A stretch of 64,000 nt of DNA, taken from assembly GCF_945859685.1 (NCBI RefSeq), contig NC_079147.1, positions 144,856,645 to 144,920,644 of the forward strand, in the 5' to 3' direction. This document shows, one piece after another, positions 34,082 through 45,246 of the stretch. Origin of the DNA: Eupeodes corollae. Taxonomy: Eukaryota > Arthropoda > Insecta > Diptera > Syrphidae. The stretch's first letter is position 1; each line of letters begins with the position of its first letter. Both the position numbers and the translations under genes were made by a program. Below the pieces are notes generated by a model, which had not been told where the DNA came from, made no database searches, and saw nothing but the letters and a program-made list of their open reading frames with translations.

Positions 34082-34669
34082 CTATTATTATTTGTTGATT
34101 GTTGAGAGTAAAATAAAATTAAAATAAAAGAAAAACAATAAATTGACGAAAATAAAAATATAATAAACATAAACATTTTCTCTAAAGTCTACTCCTGACG
34201 AAACGGAACTTAAGTCAAATAGCCAGAATATGCAAAACTAAAAAATTAAGCGATCTTGTTGCGAATGTTGATTAAAAAATATTTGAGTCTTAATTTAAAA
34301 TCTGGCAAATTGAAATAAGTTTAAGTAAATAAATAAATAAAAAGCAATTAAAAATTACCTTGCAAAAAAAGCTGTTAGATTTTTTTTTAATTTGATTGCT
34401 TTGGCAACGCACTTTCTGTATTCGTGGAAGGCGTTCATTTTGTATCTAGTTATTTTGTTTAAGCTCTTTTAAGTTAAAATCAATGTTAAAATTATTAATA
34501 AAAAAAAATATAATAAAAACGCTTAATCTTTTTAATGCTTCAACAAAAATTGAAATAAAAACTTTTTTTTTATATTTTTCCAATATTTGCATTGATTTTA
34601 TAAGATTAAATGACGTTGAAAAGCTGATTCATGCAAGCTAATGAAAACTGCAGGTAATGGTTGTTGTAT

Positions 34670-35433
34670 TTAAGCAGGGGCGGGTTCGGCAGCAGGTGCT
34701 GGTTCAGCTGGTGCTGGTGGTGCTTCGGCAGGTGCTGCTGGTGTTTCGGCAGGTGCTGCTGGTGTTTCGGCAGGCGCTGCAGGTGCTTCGGCGGCAGCAG
34801 GTGCTGGAGCAGCAGCAGCTTCAGGAGCTGGGGCAGCTGCTGGAGCTGCACCATCAGCTGCGGGAGCAGCCGCTGGTGGAGCTCCTTCAGCTGGAGGTGC
34901 AGCAGCTGGGGCCGCGGCAGCAGCTTCTGCTGGTGGCGCAGCTGGAGCACCCTCTGCTGGCCGAGCGGCGCCCTCAACTGCTGGAGCTGCGCCTTCTGCT
35001 GGCGGTGGCACTTCCGAACCCGGTGGGGGAGGTACATAATTCTTAACATATGGTACTTCAGCGCCTTCTGGTGGCAAATCAATAGCATATTCGAATGGTG
35101 GTGGCGGTGGTGGTGGTGGTGTTGGTTCTTTAGGAATCGCCGCAAGAGCCGCTGCTTCTTCTGCCTCACGGGCCAATCTCTCTGCTTCTTCAGCTGCTGC
35201 TGCTGCTTCGGCTTCTGCTTTAGCTGCAGCTTCGGCAGCCGCTGCAGCTGCTTCTGCGGCAGCTGCTTCAGCAGCAGCAATTTCTTCGGCAGTGGGTGTT
35301 GGCTCTTTGGGTGTGGGTGGTTTTGGATTTCGTGGCGTATAGAATGGTTCAAGTCCGGGTATCAAATCGAGGAATGCCAACTCTAAGCTGTCTCCAATAA
35401 GTGCGAATTTCTCCACTTCGACAATTGTATCAT
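34670..35433 (-). CDS. Tm1: Tropomyosin-1 terminal exon of troponin-H type (second copy)
   Basis: The acceptor is ATGAAAG|AT, phase 1 (a poor pyrimidine tract). The exon adds 253 residues: DDTIVEVEKFALIGDSLELA, then FLDLIPGLEPFYTPRNPKPP, an Ala/Glu-rich segment, the same PPPPPPPPFEYAIDL-PPEGAEVPYVKNY module as the neighbouring copy, then a Pro/Ala/Glu tail with tandem ETPAAPA units and end AAEPAPA. It is a tandem duplicate of the exon at 36016-36707 and corresponds to the second troponin-H isoform known in flies. The replacement of EKY by EKF and the missing Lys/Glu pairs near the start are differences from the other copy. Confidence 0.91.
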
Positions 35434-36015
35434 CTTTCATTGGAACGTTTTAATTATTGGTGGTGCATATAAATGTTTCATCAAAAGTGAAGCGAAAGCG
35501 AAAATAAAAAGCGTTAGGCAAGCAAATAAAATAAAAGTAAGCTAAATAAAGTAAAAGAAATAAATATAAATGAATTTAAAGTGTAAAAGAAAAAAAGATT
35601 AAAGATTAAACAGAAAAAAGACAGATCTATTTTCAAAAACGTACCCTCAAATATCGAGGTATCCTTTGAGAACGTTTTTAAAAATATCCCTTACACTGTT
35701 AACAATAAGAAGTTTGTTATTAAGAAGAAGGAAATGTTAGTCATAGAGTTTCGAAGAAAGATTCGATGTGAAGTCTTTAAGTTTTTTGAGTTCATGAGAT
35801 AGTCGTAGAAGATGAAAATCTGATGAATCGATTTTTCAGCAGTCTAATTATTGATTTTTTTGGATTTTATCCTTTATTTGAAAAAAAAAAAATAAACTTG
35901 ATAATTGATGAGCACAGTGTCTTTTTGATGAGCGCTTTGGTGAACTTATAATTAAGAAGAAACTACAGTTAAAAAATATATGTATATATAGTTGATAAAT
36001 AGTTTAGAAATTTGT

Positions 36016-36707
36016 TTAAGATTCTGGTGCTGGCGGTGCTGCTTCTGGTGCTGGAGGCGCTTCTGCTGGTGGAGCTGCCTCAGCTGGTGCTGGTGCTGAT
36101 TCTGCGGGCGCCGCAGCAGCTTCAGCTGGAGCACCTTCTGCTGGTGGAGCGCTTTCCACTGGTGCGGCACCATCCGCTGGTGGAGCGCCTTCTGTTGGTG
36201 GGGCTGCAGCAGCAGCTTCAGCTGCTGCTTTAGCTGCCTCTTCTGCTGCAACAGCAGCAGCTGCTTCGGCTTCAGCTGCAGCGGCGGCTGCTGCCTCAGC
36301 GGCTGCGGCTGCTACAGCATCAAAGTTCTTTACATATGGCACCTCAGCACCCTCTGGAGGCAAGTCAATAGCATACTCGAATGGTGGTGGCGGTGGTGGT
36401 GGTGGTGTTGGTTCTTTGGGCACTTCTGGCACAGCTGCTGCTGCTTCTTCTTCTTTAGCAGCTGCATCTGCTGCTTCAGCTTGAGCTTGTGCATCGGATT
36501 CTGCTGCAGCTGCAGCTTCTGTAGCTGCTGTAGCAGCTGCCTCAGCAGCTGCAATTTGTTCAGGTGTAGGTGAGGGTTCTTTTGGAGTTGGTGGTTTAGG
36601 ATTGCGCTCATTGTAATTTGGCTGAACTCCGGGTACAAGATCGACGAATGCAAGATCTAAACTATCTCCGATGATTGCATATTTCTCCTTTTCAATAATT
36701 AATTCAT
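36016..36707 (-). CDS. Tm1: Tropomyosin-1 terminal exon of troponin-H type (first copy)
   Basis: The acceptor is CCCTTAG|AT (phase 1). The exon adds 229 residues: a short tropomyosin-like start DELIIEKEKYAIIGDSLDLA, then FVDLVPGVQPNYNERNPKPP, an Ala/Glu/Gln-rich stretch, a PKEPTPPPPPPPPFEYAIDL module followed by PPEGAEVPYVKN, a long Ala run, and a Pro/Ala/Glu tail ending APPAPES. Joined to exon 8 this gives a tropomyosin with a large hydrophobic extension, the hallmark of fly troponin-H (TnH-33/34, indirect flight muscle thin filament). Low-complexity GCN codons run throughout, so repeat-number variation is expected. Confidence 0.92.
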
Positions 36708-38239
36708 CTAAGGGTTTTTTATTTTTTATTTTTGTTTGTTTGATTGTTAAAGGGTTTTTTGGACCAGGGTGATTGGATTGTTGGCAAATAAAACATAAAG
36801 CAGCATATTTAAGCAGTTAGGTAGTAGTAGAGGTAAGCCATTTTTTTTAAATAAATATAAAACAAAAAATAAAGGAAAGTTTAAGTAAATAATTATAGAA
36901 AATATATAAAAATCATATTAATTACTATAAATTTATTTAAAAGTGTAGTTTTCTTTTTTTTTATTTTGAAGGGAAATCGGGTTAGCCACCAAAATAAAAC
37001 ACAAAACAATTATAATTTTTTTTGTTTATTCATAGAACTTGTCCTTTAATGTCTTCATCATGCTTAATGCGTTCTAAAATAAATTCTCTTTAAGAAAAAT
37101 TATCTTATATAGTTTTGTTTATGCTTTTTAAAGTTCCGCTGTTTTGCCTTTTATTTATAATTTTTTTTTAATGAAGTAAAAAATACTAAGGCACTTTATG
37201 AATAAAGAAATTCTTTAAACATTAATCAAATTTGTTTTTTAAATTGAAAGTAATTTTTATACGTATAATGCACTATTAATGTGGGCAGTATAGTTGGTTA
37301 AGTTTTTGTTTTTTCTTTTTAGTTTTATTAGATTGTAGAATAAATATTCTACATTTAGAGAATAAAAAAAAGAAGAAGCACAAGATAAAAAATAAAACAT
37401 TTTTGTGTAAGTATTGCTATGCTTAGTTACTAGGAAATTGTCTTTTATTATTTATTTTTGTTTTGTTTGTTTTGTTTAATTAAAATTTCTAAAATACTTT
37501 CAAGCATAGGTTTTTATTTTGTTTTTTTTAAGTAAAACAAAACAAAATATAAAATAAAGAACACACAATTCTTTCACCTCGATTTCTTTTTTTGTTTATA
37601 ATGTAAATAGCTCTTTCTTTTCTTTCTTTTTTTTTTTAAATAAAATGATGTATATAAATAAAACATTTATCTTTTCTTTTTTAATTCTATACAAAAAATG
37701 CACAGCGGAATTTAAAAGTCAATTGGAATGAATTGATACGTTTACTATAATTAAATTAAAATTGGAATATCTTCGTTTGTTTTGTTTTTTGTTTTTTGTT
37801 TGTGTTTTGTTGTCATTATAAATGTCATAAATATTTTAAAGAAATAACTAACAAATGCACAATAATTATTACAATCAAAAAGAAGTACAGGATGTTACAA
37901 CGAAAGTGAAATTAAAAATGCATAACACACTAGTAGCTAGCAAAGAATTTAAATTTATGATTTAACGAATATTATGTTGTAATGTCGTCTCTTAGTTAAT
38001 ATATTATTTAGTCGTTCGTCATTTAATATTTGTTTTTTGTTTTGTTATATCTAAAGAATATTAAATTGTTTTATGCGTTGTTGTAGATAAAATTAAATTG
38101 AAAATAGTCAGGATTCTCCGTCTTGTGTTGGTTTTTAAGAGCTATGATTATGTGTAGCATTTTATCTTCTCTGGATGACTGAGTTTGTTTTCATATTAAT
38201 TTTGATTTCATTTTTATATGTTTTTTAAACTAAGGATGT
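36708..38239. other. Tm1: Tm1 intron between last-exon choices
   Basis: Oligo-T rich; apart from the candidate exon at 37026-37073 nothing coding is visible. Confidence 0.4.
37026..37073 (-). CDS. Candidate short Tm1 terminal exon
   Basis: Minus strand TTATTTTAG|AACGC is a good acceptor followed by a short patch of higher GC than its surroundings. Read in phase 1, the phase required after exon 8, it gives Glu then RIKHDEDIKGQVL and a TGA at 37030-37032. Read in phase 0 it gives NALSMMKTLKDKFYE and a TAA at 37026-37028, which would have to follow exon 7 directly. Either could be a micro-C-terminus of a Tm1 isoform. There is no homology evidence beyond the local composition, so this is a weak call. 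Confidence 0.25.
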   Translation of the reverse strand, partial: NALSMMKTLKDKFYE

Positions 38240-38322
38240 TCACATGTTTTGAATATCATGCAAAGTGGCTTCCATTTCTTCTGACAGCAATTTATTTTTC
38301 TCACGCTCGTTCATTAAATCGT
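38240..38322 (-). CDS. Tm1: Tropomyosin-1 terminal exon, cytoplasmic-type (ends HDIQNM)
   Basis: The exon is 83 bp, acceptor AATCAG|AC preceded by an oligo-T tract (good polypyrimidine tract). It reads split Asp, DLMNEREKNKLLSEEMEATL, HDIQNM, stop. The Met-ended tail with no aromatic C-terminus resembles non-muscle tropomyosin exon 9d of vertebrates. It is the first last exon met after exon 8 (1.5 kb away), so using any other requires skipping it. Confidence 0.9.
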
Positions 38323-39868
38323 CTGATTTTTTTTTTTATATATATATTGCAGTGAGGTGAGGTGAGGCGAGGGGGCAAAATTTTTTTAAAGCGCAGCATC
38401 ATTTTTTATTTTTATTTTATAAGCACACAACAAAGTGAGTTATTTTTTTGTATTGTTTTTTGTTTAAATCGCAAACAACAAATGCAAATCCACACAAAAT
38501 TATAACATAAAAGTAAACAAAAAAGAAATCAATAAAAATTAGTATAAAAAAACAAACGAAAAAAACAAGAGGAATAAGATATTTAATATTATTGTTAAGG
38601 CATTAATAATAATATAATTTGTGTATAATAATAATAATAAAATGACTGTTGTGATAATTTTTGTTTTTAAATTCTAAAAAGATATCATAGTAAATTTAAA
38701 AGGTAGTCTACAGAACTCTAATAGAAAGGACACCTTGGTAGCAAATATGGGACTTTTGCTAGTAGAATTAAGATCACCAGCGACACCAGTACATCCGTGA
38801 ATGTACTGAATAAAAATAAAGTGAGCTAAATACCTCTAAGTGTCAAATATTTAGAGCCTTTCCTTCGTTCATCACTTAAGGCGATATTCAATAACACGCC
38901 TGGTTATGAAAATCTTTGTGTCATTTGTCATGTGTGATTTTTGACACAAAGTTGTCTCAAGCGAGTTCGTTGTTAGCTTTTTATTAAGGACAATATAGTA
39001 ATATCGTTATTGGATAGTTATTCTTTGAAAACGGTTTACATATATTAAACAATCCTGATATTGTATCTATAGCACTAGATGCCCGTATTAATTTGGAGTC
39101 TCTAAAAAGGTCGGAGAGAATGCTTAAGTGATCTTTTTTATAAAGACATTCTGAATGGCAGAAAGTTCCTGAGAGGAATCTAAGAAATAGGATCGTTCTT
39201 TTCTCGATTTCTTATCACAAGACGATTTATGGATAAAATAACTCATTCTTCATAAAATCGACCTTCGAATGGGAAGAAATTTGTTTAAGAATATTGCTTT
39301 AAATTCCAATTTTATATAATTGTATAATTTTTATAATATTAATTATTATAGTCAAAACATTATGTATATTCATTGATGAATGAATAGATAAACAGCTGTG
39401 ATCTTTGGAACTTGTATAAAGAACTTTAACTGAATTGACTAGGCTTTTGTTTCATATTAGAAGAAACATTTGTGTACTAAGTTATTATGGACCTTGAAAT
39501 GCTTGAATTTCAGTACAAGAATCACGACAACTAAGTTAAGTGAAATCAATGATTTTTTTGTTGAAAATTTGATTAAAGCATTATGCAAAGACTTAACATT
39601 GCGAGAACGCAATTTTTGTATGCATATCACATTTTCAAAAAAGGTTTTACTAAGCTTAAATTATGTATTAAAATCACACTTAAAAACAAAAACATTTCAC
39701 AACATTAAAAAAAAAAACACATTATTAACTCTAGCAAAATAATACGATATTTCCCTTTTCATAATAATAATTTAAAAAATATAATGTATATTTTATAATA
39801 TAAAAAAATATATAATAATTATTATTAATCTTATATAATTAGTTTGAGAATTAAACTCAAAGACATAC
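38323..39868. other. Tm1: Tm1 intron 8
   Basis: No repeat or exon recognised. Separates constitutive exon 8 from the first last exon. An open stretch on the plus strand (39470-39742) has no coding character. Confidence 0.4.
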
Positions 39869-39938
39869 CTTCGAGCCTGTCGACTTCCTTCTGCAATTTT
39901 TGAACAGAACGTTCGGCAAATTCAGCACGGGCTTCAGC
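39869..39938 (-). CDS. Tm1: Tropomyosin-1 exon 8 (constitutive)
   Basis: The exon is 70 bp, acceptor TATAG|GCT, donor GAAG|GTATGT. It encodes [20 protein letters not shown] then RLE and the first base of a split codon. It is conserved with Tm2 (residues 235-257) and with all animal tropomyosins. All last exons between 33.5 and 38.3 kb have the matching phase 1 acceptor, making this donor the hub for C-terminal choice. Confidence 0.95.
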
Positions 39939-40551
39939 CTATATTTTTCATTTTAATAAGAATAAAAACAAATTAATTAAATTGTGTTCTTTTATAAAAA
40001 GTTGAATTATAGAAATTAATGCAAGACAATATGGTGTTTGTAGAAGGTCAATATATTTATACATGTTATGTGTATTTGTTTAAATATATAGAAATATAAT
40101 AATTATTAACCTTTTACAACACCACGACAATAGTTGGATTGAGAGAAGCTACTACTAAGCCCAGTGTTAAGTTGCTTTCAAAAATTATTAATTTTTTAAC
40201 CAAGCATGAACATTTTTGTTATATTAATAAATTGAAATGAAAATAGTAATGATAGTTTTTTTTAATATTTAAAATGAGGTGAGTCTTAAAATAATAACAA
40301 TATAAATATAGACAAAGAACATATATTAATAATAACATTTACCCAATTTTATAGACAGAAATAAATATATAAATTATATATTACAATTATTTGTGGACAT
40401 ATACATAAAAATAAGCAAACTAAAATACACATTAATGTAATTTAGTTGCGTCACAATTAAAATGTCTACTATTATTTGTTTGTTTGTTTTGCTGCTTTGT
40501 TTTTGTTTTATAAAACTCTAATCGTCTAACATGGAAATGATATAAACTTAC

Positions 40552-40614
40552 TCTTGATACAATTTTTTTATATTCTATGGCATGTTGTTCAGCTTCTTTG
40601 CGAAATGCACAGGC
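40552..40614 (-). CDS. Tm1: Tropomyosin-1 exon 7c (third alternative)
   Basis: The exon is 63 bp, phase 0/0, acceptor TTTAG|GCC, strong donor AGA|GTAAGT. It encodes ACAFRKEAEQHAIEYKKIVS then R. Sequence identity to 7a and 7b is low, but the length, both phases and the heptad core fit (a = R5, A12, V19; d = A1, A8, Y15), and it sits just before exon 8. I infer a third exon 7. I do not recall whether Drosophila has an equivalent, so its expression is inferred. Confidence 0.75.
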
Positions 40615-41504
40615 CTAAACAACAACACACGTATACAATTAAATTAAATGAATTTACATATTTTTATAACTAATTCAAATTTAACGAAATTAATTGGATT
40701 GTATACCGTTTTTGCAATCAATAAAATGTCTACCGAAGAAACGAAATACAATATTTGACTTTCAATAAAACCAAAAATGTGAAAACTATTTGAAATTAAG
40801 AAACAATATTATTTAACTAATGTGCAATTTAGATTCTTAAATTATTTTGGAAAAAGGAACAAAATGAAAATAATGGAAACTATCGTGAATGCACATTGCA
40901 CATGCCCATGAAATTTTACCCAGCTCCAAAATTGGAGTATAAATACTCGTGGTTCCTAATTTATTTTACGAAATTTGTTTATAACAAAAATTCAGGAATT
41001 GGGGAACTGGCTCTAATTTTAATATGCTTTTGAACGGAGCTTACAAATAAGAGTAGACAATTTTGAGCATTTCCAAATTTCGGAGATGGGAAAAAATCCG
41101 GAACAAAATTTATTCCCGATGGCCCCTAATAGCACAAAAAGCTTTTTTCAATTTTATTAATTCAATGTGATTATTTTTTAAACAAATATATTTTTTGTGT
41201 TGTTTAGGCCCATATATGTTATTTACGTACAATTTTATTAAAATTTTACTTTTTACAGCATCTAATTATAAATAATTTAGAAAAATGAGAAGAACGATTT
41301 GTGCAAATATGTATTTCTATGAGAAGCAGTATCATTTTGTTCTAAGGAAATTAATTTAGAAGTATTTATTAAGTGTAGACTCTATTTTTTTATTTTGATC
41401 ATTTACCAAAGGTCCGAGGTCAAAAAAAAAGTTTAACTTAAAGCAAGTTAAGACACATCTCCACATCATAAACTACTCTTACTTTTTTTCAAGTTCTTAA
41501 AAGA

Positions 41505-41750
41505 ACAAAGAGTAGTACCTGTGAAGTGACGGTCATGTCAGAAGTCTTGGGTTGAATCCTTGCCTTTGCCACCTAAAATGTAGGGGTACTGCCCCTAACA
41601 AATCCTTTAAAAATAATTCTTGTTAGAAAAAGGGCTTTCTCAAATTAGCCATTTGGATTCGGCATAGAAACTGTAAACTGAGTGTTGTAAATCACTAGGC
41701 CCTGGTTCTCTACGAACTGTTGCGCCACCTAAATTATTTGTATTTTACTT
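41505..41750 (+). repeat. tRNA-derived SINE copy in a Tm1 intron
   Basis: AGTAGTACCTGTGAAGTGACG, GTCTTGGGTTGAATCCTTGC (B box), then CTAACAAATCCTTTAAAAAT, TTGGATTCGGC and CACTAGGCCCTGGTTCTCTA with GAACTGTTGCGCCACC. Diverged from 10319-10571 but in the same order. Confidence 0.75.
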
Positions 41751-41999
41751 ATAAATAGACCGAAACGTTAAGCTGTCTGCCTCCAAATATTTGTTGTGTC
41801 AATTTAAAGAATGAAACTATAAAATCCAACCGAGCATCATTTTCGTTCTCAAATTAATAACACAGAAATAGTTACAACATTTCGAGAGTACATTCTTGCT
41901 TTCGTTACTCTTTCCCTGATCTTGAATATAATGTTCAATACTTGTAAGTTACTAAGAAATGTGTAACATTGGCTTTGGCAGCTCATGTAGGCTGCGTGT

Positions 42000-42960
42000 T
42001 TTATGTCACTGTCAGTTTGGTCTATGATTTAACCATTAATCGACTTAAATACAAACAACGCTTGCAAGTTATTGAATTTTATCATCAGAATGCGTGCTCT
42101 GTTAAAAAATTCATGACGCTCTTCTTCCATTTTAAAGCCAGTTAAATCGACCTACTGAGTCAGCTATTCGGGACTCTTAATTTGGCACAAAATTACATCT
42201 TTTCATTAACTATTAACCCGCACGCTAACGTAGAATGCGAACTGAGGAAAATATCGGCTAGTCTTAGAATCTGAATTATCGATTAGGCACTGTTCGCTTC
42301 AATAGGGCCTTTGTTACTACACTCCATAATAAAGGGTTTAGGTGTGAAGCCTTTCAAAATGTAGATGGTGCGCCGCACGACCTAGCATAACACTAAATTG
42401 TTTGATAAATGAACTCTTAAAAAGTTGGCCGAAGATTTACTTTTTCATCGAAAAATTGTATTCAGCGGCAGAGCTTATTTCTGGTTCCATGGATAAGTCA
42501 ACAGGCAAAATAGCCGTATTTGTAGTGAAGAGCAGCCAAAAGCTTTGCCAGAGATACCAATGACTCAAGAAAAAGTCACTGTTTGGTGTGCATTATAGGC
42601 TTGCGGAATCATTAAGACGTATTTTTTTTCACAGATAATGCGAATCGCAACGTAAAGTGCAAGGTGAGCGCTATGGTGCGATGATATTGAAACTTGATTT
42701 TGCGAAAATGGAAGAACTTGACTTGCATGACATATGGTTTTTACAAGACGGTGGAACATGCCACATAGCAGGCGTAACAGTGGCATATTAGGTACCGGTC
42801 AAATAGCTGTCTAGGTCAATTTAACGTCTTTACGACAAATTTGCCCTCTTCGATTGCCGCACTTTGAAGCCATTAATGAACTTTTTATTCGTGAGATATC
42901 GACCGAAATGTTAGAAAGAGTATGCCATTGGACTTAGTAATTGGACCATTCGAGGCACAA
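42000..42960 (+). mobile_element. Degenerate mariner transposase in a Tm1 intron
   Basis: Plus-strand pieces in order: KYKQRLQVIEFYHQNACSVK, KLAEDLLFHRKIVFSG-like, SEEQPKALPEIPMTQEKVTV (then WCAL), HDIWFLQDGGTCHIAG (second Asp box), LPHFEAINELFIREISTEML with ERVCHWT. Stops and indels break it. The same family as the scraps at 1-235, 20790 and 22390. Confidence 0.8.
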
Positions 42961-43396
42961 ATGTGGCCTATATTTAAAAGAAATAAGCTTCAAACATTAA
43001 ATAATATTGTCTCTACTATTGATCTAAATAAAGCTTTATTTTTAAATTCATCAAAGCTCCTAAAAAATATCTCGTTATTATAACAAAAATAGCTAATTTT
43101 TCTAAGGAATTCAAAAAAACATACAACCCTTAACCTATTAATAATAACCCTTCTAAATAAATAATTTATCAAATAAATGAATGCAGTTTATGATTCAAAT
43201 TGAAATATTACAAGAAAAAGCAAAAAATAGAAAAAGCGATTAAAATAATTGTATTTTAAATTAAAAATAGGAAAATATATGATAGAGAACAATTTACAAT
43301 TCCTAAAGAAATAATCACAAACAAAATATAGAAGACAAGAGATTTCTGTTCCCAATACCAGTTTTAAGCTTTTTCAGTAGGTTCAAATAAAAATAC

Positions 43397-43459
43397 CTCT
43401 TTAAGTTGTTGATCCAATAATCTGATTTGACCTTCGAAAGTCTCTTCCTTTTGAGTGGC
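43397..43459 (-). CDS. Tm1: Tropomyosin-1 exon 7b
   Basis: The exon is 63 bp, phase 0/0, acceptor GGGTAG|GCC, donor GAG|GTATTT. It encodes ATQKEETFEGQIRLLDQQLK then E. Aligned with 7a it keeps the core (a = E5, I12, L19; d = A1, F8, L15) while the outward-facing residues change, lowering the positive charge. It is 1.8 kb downstream of 7a and interchangeable with it by phase and length. A cytoplasmic isoform role is likely by analogy but not shown by the sequence. Confidence 0.88.
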
Positions 43460-45066
43460 CTACCCATTTTTTTTTTGTTTGTTATAAATTTTGAAAATCC
43501 ATTTTTTGTGTTTGTTTTAATATGATTGTGTTTTGTTATTTAAACATTAATGCATATAATATGTATATTATTATTATTAAACAAAATCACACACAAAAAA
43601 ACATCAATTAAAGCATAAGTGCAGATATTATTGTTTTTTTTTTTTTTAAATGCAGCCAAAATATGAAAACAAAAAAAGAAAAAAATAATTATTAAAAATA
43701 TAAATTAAAAATGTGATAAAAATAAATAAAATTAAACATAAAATATATATCGGTAGATATTTTATTTGTTTAAAAATAAGTCTTATTTTGACGTTTTTAC
43801 ATGTTAGGCTTTCAGTATTGTCACTTTAGGTTCACTTTTAAGATCTGAGGTTTTCATGGGTAAAATAAATCAATTTATTCTTGATCCGGATCTGTCAAAA
43901 ACACAAATTTCCTCTTTTTTGTGATTCAATGGGGTAAAATATTTTTAGGTTTAAGTTCAAATCAGTAGATCTGGATTTTTCTACCGATGTACCCCTTTTT
44001 GCACCAATACTAATACAGTTTTTGAAATGTTTAGCTGGGACTTTGACAGCTCAACCGCACTTGTTAGCACGTAAACGAAGTTACACCATTAAAATGTCAA
44101 CAGAAAAAAGAACAATTTCAATCATGTTCCATGCGCCACGAAAAAAAAAACAATAATTTTTTAAGGAAATCTGAATCTAATCATGGAAATCCTCACAAGT
44201 TTCACCTTTTGGTTAAGTAGGTTCAACTTATTGATCCACATTAAAAAACTACTTTAAATACTTCTGAGACTTTATGGTCATAAAGGAATCAATTATGAAA
44301 GTTAAGAATAACCATTTTTTCAATTATATAGATAATTTAGGAAAGTATTGATTGGCAGTACTCAAATTTGTACCAATTGTTTGATACTTTAGTTTTAGAA
44401 TCGGTAAATAAGAAAATACGAATACATTTGATTAGGTGCCGCGAACAAGTGAAAAGTGACCTCATCCAACTGATGACCGAGCTAAATGAAGACGATTGTT
44501 GATAGAGGTCCTAGTTCACACAGAACTGAAGTGCCAGGTTAAATAAGTAAGAATACTTTCGAAGATTCATGTAAACTTTTTGAATGTCAAAATAAGACTT
44601 TAAGATTTTTGTATCTTTACCTTTAAAAATCAATACTTAAATTTGAATGGTTAGTAATTCAAAACAAAGTGATTAAATTTGTATTTATAAAAACATAAGG
44701 GATAAATTCATAGACGTTAAGTGTTCTCTTACTTTATATAAATTTGGTGGTAAAATTTATCCAAACAAAAATTTTGCAGACATCTATAAATTTGATCCTT
44801 AATGTTTTCATGTAGGTATTATTTTAAAACAAATTGAGTGTACGTTTAGCGGTACTAAACACTTTAACGTACGTCCTTAAAAATATATAAAGTATATTTC
44901 AAGTCAAGCCGTTTTGACTTCAGAAATGAAAACAATAAAACACAACAATTGCCTTTTTTGAAAAAGGACCAAAAGAAACACGACAAAGAGAGAGAGAGAA
45001 GAGAGAAAAAATTGTTTATATATAAAAGAAAAAAAAACAAAACATTGGCAAATCAAAAGCACATCA
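43460..45066. other. Tm1: Tm1 intron between exons 7a and 7b
   Basis: No repeat recognised apart from short AG runs near 44990; the candidate exon at 45067-45112 lies at its right-hand end. Confidence 0.3.
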
Positions 45067-45112
45067 TCACACTGGTTTAGGTTTTTGTTCTTGAGCTGGA
45101 GCTGGAGCTTTT
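45067..45112 (-). CDS. Candidate short alternative C-terminal exon, Ala/Pro/Gln/Lys-rich
   Basis: Between exons 7a and 7b the minus strand has CTCAATTTTAG|AAAAGC, then in phase 2 the peptide KAPAPAQEQKPKPV and a stop. The phase fits exon 5 (or exon 3) donors, not exons 6 or 7, so it would need exon 6 to be skipped. In phase 0, which exon 6 could supply, it reads KSSSSSSRTKT and stops. The G+C-rich patch stands out from an intron that is otherwise almost all A and T. Function unknown; it may be non-coding. Confidence 0.2.
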
Positions 45113-45246
45113 CTAAAATTGAGCAAATATCTTTTTCCTTATAAAAAGAAATATAAAAATTCTTTTTTATGAAAAATCCAACAGTCGTCATAATTGTCAT
45201 CATTACTTTTCTAAGTGATGAATTTTTTTTTTTTTCTTTTAAATAC

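Noticed and set aside
34355..34445. A further Tm1 last exon
   Set aside because: In phase 1, the phase needed after exon 8, it stops after two codons; the only long frame needs phase 2. Kept as an observation, not a gene.
34657..35386. Long open frames opposite the troponin-H exon (Gln/Leu/Val- or Cys/Ser/Trp-rich)
   Set aside because: Shadows of the Ala/Pro codon repeats on the minus strand; composition is a by-product of GCN/CCN codons.
35952..36653. Gln/His/Leu-rich frames at the other troponin-H exon
   Set aside because: Alternative frames of the same repetitive coding DNA.
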